Part shown: piece after piece, positions 1 through 4,650 of the stretch
How positions within the stretch are numbered: the stretch's first letter is position 1
How the letters are laid out: every line of letters begins with the position of its first letter
Assembly: GCA_035527835.1 (NCBI GenBank)
Contig: DATKZS010000173.1
Location: forward strand, 1 to 5,962
Length of the DNA stretch: 5,962 nt
Reading direction: 5' to 3'
Source: DATKZS01 sp035527835 [NCBI: bacterium]
GTDB taxonomy: Bacteria; RBG-13-61-14
Notes under the pieces: generated by a model
Told to the model about the DNA's origin: nothing
Database searches by the model: none
Seen by the model: only the letters and a program-made list of their open reading frames with translations
Translations under genes and position numbers: made by a program

Positions 1-17
1 AGAAACATCATGATTTA

Positions 18-52
18 CTTGGCGATCCTTGGCGCTCTTGGCGTCTTGGCGG
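18..52. repeat. CTTGGCG short tandem repeat (four copies)
   Basis: Four copies of CTTGGCG start at 18, 28, 37 and 45 with spacers of 3, 2 and 1 bases, and are followed by TTTTC. On the opposite strand it reads as repeated CGCCAAG. The pattern is seen directly. From memory, similar arrays are scattered between genes in many PVC-group and other environmental genomes. No function is assigned. A minus-strand reading frame crosses it, but that frame looks spurious. Confidence 0.8.
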
Positions 53-446
53 TTTTCTTACGGCCTATTTTGGACAAGAGTGATAGGAGGGCTTGTTTTC
101 CGCGGGGAGGAGCGAGGAGAAGATGGTGAGCAGGGTTCGACAAAATATTTTCAGGTTGATTGACGCTCAACATTTTGGGCCGCAATTCCGTGGCCTTTCT
201 TGTGGCCTGAAATTCGGGCGCGGCTGGCCTGAAGTTCGGACACAGGTGGCCCAAAGTTCGGACATGGGAGGCCCGGAGGGTCGGACGCGGGTGGTCCAGC
301 ACCCGGGCCACGAAGGGTCTGAATTGGGCCAACTTAAGTGGGGCAAAATGATGGAAGCCGCTGAAAAGACAGGGGCGGGTTTTTCAAAAATCGCGTCGGG
401 AGCCGTCTGTGGCCTCAGCTTTAGGCCAGCTACGGGTACATTAGAG
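53..446. other. Non-coding stretch without a convincing gene
   Basis: No reading frame here has family-like sequence or a convincing ribosome-binding site. The minus-strand frame over 15-332 is arginine- and proline-rich, is built partly from the tandem repeats, and resembles no family I know. The stretch contains the 22-bp degenerate repeat listed separately and several GGCC-centred short palindromes, for example around 412-427. The plus-strand frame that starts at 93 runs antisense through both thiamine genes and looks like a GC-rich shadow. Confidence 0.6.
204..291. repeat. Degenerate 22-bp tandem repeat, four copies
   Basis: Four consecutive 22-base units start at 204, 226, 248 and 270. 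Each begins GGCC and contains a TTCGG or GTCGG core, as in GGCCTGAAGTTCGGAC. Units 1 and 2 are most alike and unit 4 is the most diverged. A weaker GGCC periodicity continues on both sides. The 22-bp period is not a multiple of three, so this is unlikely to be a protein repeat. No spacer and repeat pattern of a CRISPR array is present. Confidence 0.65.
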
Positions 447-467
447 AAAAAATGCTGGTCGCATTTT
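447..467 (-). terminator. Possible intrinsic terminator after thiE
   Basis: Read on the minus strand, AAAATGC, a GACCA loop and GCATTTT form a 7-bp stem that runs into six consecutive T residues. It lies about 28 bases past the thiE stop, where the thiM-thiE transcript should end. The stem is AT-rich and weak, so this is a candidate only. Confidence 0.4.
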
Positions 468-475
468 CCCGGGAT

Positions 476-505
476 ACTGGCTGCGGGCTGCGGGCTACTG
501 GCTGC
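476..505. repeat. ACTGGCTGC/GGGCTGC short repeat at the thiE 3' end
   Basis: ACTGGCTGC occurs at 476-484 and 497-505, separated by GGGCTGCGGGCT. The thiE stop codon (minus strand, 497-495) and its last Ser-Ser-Gln codons lie inside the second copy, so the gene ends in repeat sequence. It looks like one of the dispersed low-complexity intergenic repeats of this genome type. Confidence 0.6.
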
Positions 506-1124
506 TCTTATCCGCGGCCATGAGGCGGCGGATGTTATCGTGGACGGCGCCGCCCGCGAGGGACGCGGAGATGGCGCAGATGAGGTCGGCGCCGGCTTGG
601 ATGGCGGCGGGGATGTTCGCGGCGTTGAGGCCGCCGATGGCGGCGATGGGGAGGGTGGCGGCGGCGCGGATCTGGCGGAGGGTGGCGAGGCCGAGTCCGG
701 GTCCGGCGTCGGTTTTGGTGGGGGTGTCGAACAGCGGGCTCACGGCGACGTAGGATGCGCCCTGGCTCTCGGCGGCCCTGGCCTCTTCGGCCGAGCCCAC
801 GGAGACGCCGATGATGGCGCCGGGTCCGAGGCGAGATCGGGCCTCTCCGGCCGGCATGTCCTCCTGGCCCACGTGCACGCCGTCGGCGCCGAGTTCGCGG
901 GCGAGCTCGACATTATCGTTCACGATGAACGGGACCCCGGCCTCGCGGCACCGGCGCTGGACCTCGCGGGCCTCCTCGCAGCAGTCGGCGTAGGCTTTAA
1001 GCTTCTCGCGGTACTGGACCATGGCCACGCCGGCGCGGAGGGCCTCGCTGACGTCGGCGACGATCCCGTTCACGGAGAGGCCGGAGTCGGTGATGAAGTA
1101 AAAGCCGTGCCAGCGGGCGGTCAC
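495..1124 (-). CDS. thiE: Thiamine-phosphate synthase
   Basis: The protein joins HMP pyrophosphate to thiazole phosphate, giving thiamine monophosphate in the cytoplasm. It is 209 residues, normal for this TIM-barrel family. Motifs in order are FYFITD near the N-terminus, QYREK (37-41) and FIVNDN (66-71) in the pyrimidine/diphosphate site, GVHVGQED (82-89), SPLFDTPTK (129-137) with the following glycine-rich loop, and AAIGGLN (161-167) for phosphate binding. I choose the GTG start at 1124-1122: it overlaps the thiM stop as GTGA, has AGGGAG eight bases upstream, and gives the usual N-terminus. The frame stays open upstream into thiM, but that extension is arginine-rich and spurious. The overlap suggests translational coupling with thiM. 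The C-terminal SSQ is encoded by a dispersed repeat. The usual GP of the GPIF motif is SP here, a substitution also seen in ordinary members. Confidence 0.95.
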   Translation of the reverse strand: MTARWHGFYFITDSGLSVNGIVADVSEALRAGVAMVQYREKLKAYADCCEEAREVQRRCREAGVPFIVNDNVELARELGADGVHVGQEDMPAGEARSRLGPGAIIGVSVGSAEEARAAESQGASYVAVSPLFDTPTKTDAGPGLGLATLRQIRAAATLPIAAIGGLNAANIPAAIQAGADLICAISASLAGGAVHDNIRRLMAADKSSQ

Positions 1125-1927
1125 GCGGTGCGCTCCCTGGCGGTGACGGTGAGGCCGGCGGGGTCGGCGGCCAGGGCGGAGACCTCGTTGAAGAGGTTGG
1201 CCATGAAGTCGCCTGGGCCTTTGCTGATCGTGGCGGCGCGCTCTCCGGCCACGCCGAAAGAGGCCAGGGCCTCGGCGGCGAGGCGGAGGATGTCGGGGCC
1301 GACGGCGGCGAAACAGCCGATGGTGGAGGCGGAGATGCAACCGGTGCCGACGACCTTGCCCATGAGGGGATGGCCGTACGCGAGCTCGAGGATTTTCGCG
1401 CCGTCGGTGACGAGGTCCACGGGCCCGGTCACGGCGACGACGTTCTTGAGCCTGGCGGCCAGCGCCTTGGCGGCCTCGCCGATGTCGCCACCCACGGATA
1501 TGGACTCGACGCCCCGGACCTCGGCCTGCATTCCGGCGATGGTCGCGATCTCGCCGGCGTTGCCTTTGAGCACGTCAATATGGGCGTCTCCGATAAGGCG
1601 CTTGGTCTCGGCGGTGCGGAGCCAGGTGGCGCCGGCGCCGACGGCGTCGAGAACCACGGGAATGCCCTTTCTATTAGCGGCCTTGGCGGCGATGATCATG
1701 GCGGCGACCAGGTCGGGGGTGAGGGTCCCGATGTTGAGGACGAGGGCAGAGGCGAGTCCGACCATTTCCTCGACCTCTTCCTTGGCGTGGGCCATGACGG
1801 GGAGGCATCCCCAATGGCGCACGATCTGGGCGCAATGATTGATGGTGACCCAGTTGGTGATGTGGTGGATGAGCGGTTTTTTCTCGGCCATCAGTTTAAG
1901 GGTTTCCGCGGCCTTAAGCGTTGTCAT
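1121..1927 (-). CDS. thiM: Hydroxyethylthiazole kinase
   Basis: The enzyme phosphorylates 4-methyl-5-(2-hydroxyethyl)thiazole with ATP, a salvage step that feeds ThiE. Its 268 residues match the ribokinase-like ThiM family. Visible motifs are HHITNWVTIN (21-30), the VMAHAKEEVEEM segment (44-55), LVLNIGTL (62-69), VVLDAVGAGAT (91-101), KGNAGEI (121-127), VAVTGPVDLVTDG (164-176) and GTGC (194-197), whose cysteine matches the catalytic-site cysteine of the family. GNAGEI replaces the commoner GNASEI, and DAVG replaces DPVG. The ATG at 1927 is preceded by GAGGAGG with a five-base spacer, so the start is firm. It is followed by thiE with a four-base overlap. No thiD, thiC or thiG is in view, so the pair alone indicates salvage rather than full synthesis. 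No TPP riboswitch is recognisable in the leader. Confidence 0.96.
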   Translation of the reverse strand: MTTLKAAETLKLMAEKKPLIHHITNWVTINHCAQIVRHWGCLPVMAHAKEEVEEMVGLASALVLNIGTLTPDLVAAMIIAAKAANRKGIPVVLDAVGAGATWLRTAETKRLIGDAHIDVLKGNAGEIATIAGMQAEVRGVESISVGGDIGEAAKALAARLKNVVAVTGPVDLVTDGAKILELAYGHPLMGKVVGTGCISASTIGCFAAVGPDILRLAAEALASFGVAGERAATISKGPGDFMANLFNEVSALAADPAGLTVTARERTA

Positions 1928-2010
1928 GGTTGCCTCCTCGTATCCATGCTTCAGGGAAGCTCTTGAAAAATGATGTTAAATCAATATGTTACCGTCTAGG
2001 GAAAAGGGCG

Positions 2011-2033
2011 CGGGCTTGGAAGCCCGGGCTTGG
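2011..2033. repeat. GC-rich palindrome in the thiM leader
   Basis: CGGGCT, a TGGA loop and AGCCCG form a 6-bp hairpin at 2011-2026, and CGGGCTTGG recurs at 2025-2033. A T-rich run follows on the plus strand (TTCTTTTT), but no plus-strand gene ends nearby, so a terminator role is doubtful. It would sit in the transcribed leader of thiM if transcription starts near 2172. Confidence 0.5.
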
Positions 2034-2044
2034 TTCTTTTTAAC

Positions 2045-2146
2045 GCGGATGAACACGGATGAACACAGATAAACGCAGATAACTTCATGAAAAACTGTCA
2101 CTATTTTATTATCTGCGTTCATCTGAGTTCATCTGAGTTCATCTGC
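2045..2146. repeat. Large inverted repeat made of GATGAACAC-type decamers
   Basis: The left arm (2045-2082) is built of decamers: GGATGAACAC twice, then AGATAAACGC and AGATAA. The right arm (2109-2146) is its imperfect reverse complement, built of repeated GTTCATCTGA. The arms are separated by 26 bases. Over the 36 core positions I count five differences, two of which would be G-U pairs in RNA. Each arm alone is a short tandem repeat, and together they could form a long stem in the thiM leader. Such decamer runs are, from memory, dispersed repeats in environmental genomes. Confidence 0.75.
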
Positions 2147-2160
2147 GGCAAATTAAATAT

Positions 2161-2186
2161 ACTATACATTTAGTGTACAGTATAGT
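2161..2186. promoter_or_regulatory. ACTATAC/GTATAGT dyad over the putative thiM -10 box
   Basis: Perfect 7-base arms at 2161-2167 and 2180-2186 are separated by 12 bases in an AT-rich patch. The dyad overlaps the -10 hexamer and expected start site of the putative thiM promoter, which suits an operator. It could instead be a weak hairpin after the aldolase stop. The dyad is seen directly; the role is inference. Confidence 0.4.
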
Positions 2187-2208
2187 TTATATGTAACTTA
2201 TGTGTTAA
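2179..2208 (-). promoter_or_regulatory. Putative sigma70-type promoter for thiM-thiE
   Basis: On the minus strand, TTAACA (2208-2203, five of six to consensus) and TATACT (2184-2179, five of six) are spaced by 18 bases. The -35 box overlaps the aldolase stop codon. Transcription would start near 2172 and leave a leader of about 245 bases containing the large inverted repeat. Part of the match may reflect the AT-rich composition. Confidence 0.45.
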
Positions 2209-3014
2209 ATCGCGTTCAGGTTCATGACCTGGATGCAGTGGCGGACCTCGGCGCTGAGCGCGTCGCGGGCGGAGGCCAGGTACGAGCGCGGGTGGATGCG
2301 ATCCGGGTTCGCGTCCATGAATGAGCGCAGGCCGCGCGTGAACGCCAGGTTGATCCTGGTGCCGACGCTCAACTTCCAGGCCCCGGCGGCCACGGCGCTT
2401 TGCAGGTCGGCGTCGGGCCAGGCGCCGGCGCCGGAGAGCGCCACGCTCGTGCCGGTCTGGGCTCCCACCAGCCGCAAAAAATCGAAGAACGCCGGCTCCG
2501 GCCCTTTCTTGTGCTCGCCGCCCAAGGATATGCACAGGGAGTCCGGCCGGGCCAGCTCCGAGATTTTTCTGGCCGACTCCAGGGCCTGTTCCAGCGAGAT
2601 GTCCCGGATCGAGATGACGACCTCAAAAAATGCAGAGTGTTTAGCGCATAGGTCCTGGATGGAAGCGAGCCATGGACCGACGGATTCCGGGGATTTTTCG
2701 CGGGGGTCAACGGTCACCCCGCTGTAATAATTAACAAAAGCCTTGGAGACGAGGACCGGGTCGTGAACGTGGTCGAGAATGGTTGCCACGGGAACCGGCA
2801 CGTCTTCCGCCAGCTCACGGACCATGGCCTCGAACGCGCCCAAGCCCGCATACATCGCGGCGGGCTCGTCAAGCGCGATCACCACCGGCGAGCGCTCCTC
2901 CAGCGCCGCCTCGAGGATGCCCTGGATCTGCTCCAGGTTGAGCGCGTGAAACGCGGCCACCGCGTTTTTCCCTTTTTTGACCAGGCCGGCCATTTCCTTC
3001 ATGGTCACTAACAT
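2205..3014 (-). CDS. Divergent class II (ketose-bisphosphate) aldolase-family protein
   Basis: The 269-residue protein resembles zinc-dependent class II aldolases of the KbaY/GatY/Fba type. Conserved marks are the N-terminal MLVTMKEM, AFHALNLEQIQGILEAA (21-37), ILDH (79-82, the catalytic Asp and first zinc His), GGEH (165-168, second zinc His) and a typical C-terminal half with PDADLQSAVAAG. Several key positions differ. The third zinc ligand, expected as LHG, reads LSG (Ser194). The expected DGSH after the second strand is DPRE. NVATE/NVDTD is SVGTR. The loop after Glu131 is about ten residues shorter than in GatY. The comparison is from memory and by eye. The ATG at 3014 follows AGGGAG, which overlaps the kinase stop codon, with six bases between. 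Only ten bases separate it from the upstream kinase gene, so they are probably co-transcribed. The substrate is unknown, and loss of aldolase activity is possible. Confidence 0.82.
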   Translation of the reverse strand: MLVTMKEMAGLVKKGKNAVAAFHALNLEQIQGILEAALEERSPVVIALDEPAAMYAGLGAFEAMVRELAEDVPVPVATILDHVHDPVLVSKAFVNYYSGVTVDPREKSPESVGPWLASIQDLCAKHSAFFEVVISIRDISLEQALESARKISELARPDSLCISLGGEHKKGPEPAFFDFLRLVGAQTGTSVALSGAGAWPDADLQSAVAAGAWKLSVGTRINLAFTRGLRSFMDANPDRIHPRSYLASARDALSAEVRHCIQVMNLNAI

Positions 3015-3024
3015 GGCTAACTCC

Positions 3025-4359
3025 CTATCCGATCAGCAGAATATGGATGTCCATCACGTTCGTGCCGGTGGGACCGGTGGTGACCAGGTCGCCGAGCGCG
3101 GCGAAGAACGCGTTGGAGTCGGAGCGGGCCAGGTACTCGGCCGGATCCATGTCCTCGGCGCGTGCGCGCTCGCGGGTGCTGGTGTCGCAGACGGCGCCGG
3201 CCGCGTCGGTCGAGCCGTCAACGCCGTCCGTCCCCGCCGCCAGGAACACTACCCCCGGCACGTCATCGATTTTGTCAACCATCGCGAGCGCGAGTTCCTG
3301 GCACCGGCCGCCTTTCCCGGTCCCGGTCATGGTGACGGTGGTCTCGCCACCGGCGATGAGGCAGGCCGGGGGCTTCAATGGCCTGGCGTGGTTTCTCACC
3401 TCGCGGGCCAGCGCCGCGTAGAAGTGGGCGATCTCGCGGGACTCGCCGGAGACGGTGGATGACAGGATCATGGTGTTCATGCCGAGGCGATCGGCGCGGC
3501 GCTCGGCGGCGGTGATGGACAGGCTGTTGGAGCCGACGACCTGGTGGTGGACCTTGCGGAAGACCTCGGAGTCGGACTTGGGGGTTTCGGGGAGCTCGCC
3601 GCGCTCGCCGGCGGACAGGGCGTTCTTGACGCTGTCGGGCATTTTTTCCCAGAGGCCGCGGCGGACCAGGACGGCGACGGCGTCGTGGAAGGTGGTGGGG
3701 TCGGGGGCGGTGGGCCCGCTGGAGATGACGTCGGGGCGGTCGCCGATGACGTCGGAGAGGATCAGGGTGATGATGGTGGCGGGGAAGATGCGGGCGGCGA
3801 GCTTCCCGCCCTTGACGCGGCAGAGGTGCTTGCGCACGGTGTTGATCTCGGCGATGGTCATTCCGGAGGACAGGAAGAGGCGGGTGGCGCGCTGGAGGTC
3901 CGAGATATTGACGCCCTCGATGGGGGCCGAGAGCAGGGCCGAGCCGCCGCCGGAGAGCGCGCAGACCACCAGGTCGCGCTCGGTGAACGGGCCGGCGAAC
4001 TCCAAAAGCTCCTCGGTGGCCCGGACGCCGTCCTGGTCCGGAACCGGGTGGCCGGCCTCGCGGACCAGGATGTTCCGGAGCCTCCCCGACTGGCCCCGCG
4101 TCGTGATCACCAGGCCCGCGCCGATGGTGTTGCCCAGCACCTGCTCCACCGCCCGCGCCATGCGCACGCTGGCCTTGCCCGCGCCGATCACGAACACGCG
4201 GCTGAACTGCGACAGGAAATAGTCCACGTCGCCCACCCGAAGCACGTCGCCCTTGAGGCGGAAATTCCTATGCACCGCCTCCTCCGGGTCCGCCGCCAAC
4301 AGCGCATCATTAAACGCCGCCTCCGCCACGCCCCGAAGACCAGTAATCTTCCCGGCCAT
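3025..4359 (-). CDS. Glycerate 2-kinase (GckA/MOFRL family)
   Basis: The enzyme phosphorylates D-glycerate with ATP, usually to 2-phosphoglycerate, which enters lower glycolysis. Its 444 residues fit the two-domain family (DUF4147 then MOFRL). Motifs are VFVIGAGKAS (55-64), GHPVPD (103-108), LSGGGSALL (135-143), INTVRKHL (172-179) with KGGKLA (183-188), LILSDVIGD (199-207) and SSGPTAPDP (213-221). The MOFRL part has GGETTVTMTGTGKGGR (337-352), QELALA, AAGTDGVDGSTDAAGA (374-389) and TGPTGTNVMD (428-437). The usual GGRNQELA is GGRCQELA here. The ATG at 4359 gives a normal N-terminus but has no Shine-Dalgarno sequence; a promoter ends six bases upstream, so the mRNA may be leaderless. The aldolase-family gene follows ten bases downstream, so their substrates may be linked, for example in sugar-acid breakdown. 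The gene name gckA or garK was not assigned because the stereochemistry and product cannot be read here. Confidence 0.95.
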   Translation of the reverse strand: MAGKITGLRGVAEAAFNDALLAADPEEAVHRNFRLKGDVLRVGDVDYFLSQFSRVFVIGAGKASVRMARAVEQVLGNTIGAGLVITTRGQSGRLRNILVREAGHPVPDQDGVRATEELLEFAGPFTERDLVVCALSGGGSALLSAPIEGVNISDLQRATRLFLSSGMTIAEINTVRKHLCRVKGGKLAARIFPATIITLILSDVIGDRPDVISSGPTAPDPTTFHDAVAVLVRRGLWEKMPDSVKNALSAGERGELPETPKSDSEVFRKVHHQVVGSNSLSITAAERRADRLGMNTMILSSTVSGESREIAHFYAALAREVRNHARPLKPPACLIAGGETTVTMTGTGKGGRCQELALAMVDKIDDVPGVVFLAAGTDGVDGSTDAAGAVCDTSTRERARAEDMDPAEYLARSDSNAFFAALGDLVTTGPTGTNVMDIHILLIG

Positions 4360-4365
4360 GGGGAA

Positions 4366-4394
4366 AGCATAACGTGATCGGAAAAATTTTGCAA
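4366..4394 (-). promoter_or_regulatory. Putative leaderless promoter of the glycerate kinase gene
   Basis: On the minus strand, TTGCAA (4394-4389) and TATGCT (4371-4366) are 17 bases apart; each matches four of six consensus positions. Six bases lie between the -10 box and the ATG, so the expected start point is the A of the start codon. The absence of a Shine-Dalgarno sequence agrees with this. A small TTTGC/GCAAA dyad (4388-4400) overlaps the -35 box. Confidence 0.5.
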
Positions 4395-4405
4395 AGCAAA
4401 GGATG

Positions 4406-4421
4406 GACGCGAAAATGCGTC
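4406..4421. promoter_or_regulatory. GACGC-N6-GCGTC dyad in the divergent promoter region
   Basis: Perfect 5-base arms surround GAAAAT. The dyad lies just upstream of the kinase -35 box and about 27 bases before the opposing -35 box. It could bind a regulator or form a short hairpin. Five-base arms are not strong evidence. Confidence 0.3.
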
Positions 4422-4447
4422 ATTGCCCTTGTCCCCGTAAATAATTC

Positions 4448-4476
4448 CTTGCCTTTATTCAGGCAAGTAATATAAT
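4448..4476 (+). promoter_or_regulatory. Putative promoter of the restriction-modification gene with overlapping dyad
   Basis: TTGCCT (4449-4454) and a perfect TATAAT (4471-4476) are spaced by 16 bases. A dyad, CTTGCCT-N6-AGGCAAG (4448-4467), covers the -35 box and most of the spacer. A protein bound there should interfere with polymerase, as in many autoregulated restriction systems, but no controller gene is visible. Transcription would start near 4483 and yield a leader of about 168 bases full of REP-like hairpins. Confidence 0.55.
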
Positions 4477-4490
4477 GATGTGCGGATCAA

Positions 4491-4548
4491 GGTAGGCCCG
4501 ACACTCTTGTCGGGCCGGAAGCGCGGGACAAGAGTGTCCCCGCCACCT
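4491..4548. repeat. REP-like palindrome pair, family 1 (units A and B)
   Basis: Unit A, after GGTA, is GGCCCGACA-CTCT-TGTCGGGCC (stem 9, loop 4) at 4495-4516. Unit B at 4525-4540 is GGGACA-AGAG-TGTCCC. B is close to the reverse complement of A, so the doublet is itself an inverted repeat. The right end is imperfect here (CCCCGCCACCT instead of the CCCGCCTACC seen at 5871-5880). The same family recurs inside the downstream gene. Confidence 0.85.
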
Positions 4549-4605
4549 GTAGCGCCGGCAGCCTGCCGGCATCTTTTCCGGATGCCGCCTGGCAGGCGGC
4601 GGTAC
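4549..4605. repeat. REP-like palindrome pair, family 2
   Basis: The left unit has stem GCCGGCA, loop GCC, arm TGCCGGC (4554-4570). The right unit has stem GCCGCCT, loop GGC, arm AGGCGGC (4584-4600). The outer ends GTAGC (4549-4553) and GGTAC (4601-4605) and the inner GCAT/ATGC also mirror each other. It has the same doublet design as family 1 but unrelated sequence, and it lies between two family 1 B units. Confidence 0.8.
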
Positions 4606-4608
4606 TAT

Positions 4609-4633
4609 GCGGGACAAGAGTGTCCCGCCCACC
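4609..4633. repeat. Solo family 1 B unit next to the ribosome-binding site
   Basis: GCGGGACA-AGAG-TGTCCCGC forms a perfect 8-bp stem at 4609-4628, followed by CCACC. It ends three bases before the GAGGAGG Shine-Dalgarno sequence (4637-4643) of the gene at 4651. There is no matching A unit directly before it, so this is a half element or the far end of a larger composite that starts at 4491. Confidence 0.8.
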
Positions 4634-4650
4634 ATTGAGGAGGAAGTGGA

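Noticed and set aside
204-291. CRISPR array
   Set aside because: The units are contiguous and diverged, without unique spacers between identical repeats, and no cas gene is present.
15-332. Minus-strand frame of 105 codons
   Set aside because: It crosses the 22-bp and CTTGGCG repeats, has no recognisable domain, and its composition (Arg, Pro, Ala) fits translated repeat sequence.
1125-1340. Upstream extension of the thiE frame
   Set aside because: The added 72 residues are almost all Arg, Pro and His, overlap thiM, and precede a normal ThiE N-terminus with a good ribosome-binding site at the GTG.
93-1838. Long plus-strand open frame of 581 codons
   Set aside because: It lies antisense to thiM and thiE, is rich in Gly, Ala and Asp runs, and resembles no family; GC-rich codon bias of the real genes keeps it open.
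1928-2204. TPP riboswitch upstream of thiM
   Set aside because: Expected from gene context, but I find neither the CTGAGA nor the ACCTGAT-type conserved core on the minus strand; a covariance search would settle it.
2150-2210. Insertion-sequence end at the AT-rich patch
   Set aside because: The ACTATAC/GTATAGT arms are short, no transposase or target duplication is visible, and a promoter with an operator explains the sequence as well.
3455-4377. Two plus-strand frames opposite the glycerate kinase
   Set aside because: Both are antisense to a gene with full family motifs and have low-complexity Gly/Asp/Ala or Ser/Arg sequence.
4491-4633. Plus-strand intrinsic terminators formed by the GC-rich hairpins
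   Set aside because: None is followed by a T run, no plus-strand gene ends upstream, and the same hairpins recur inside coding sequence, so they are better read as REP-like elements.
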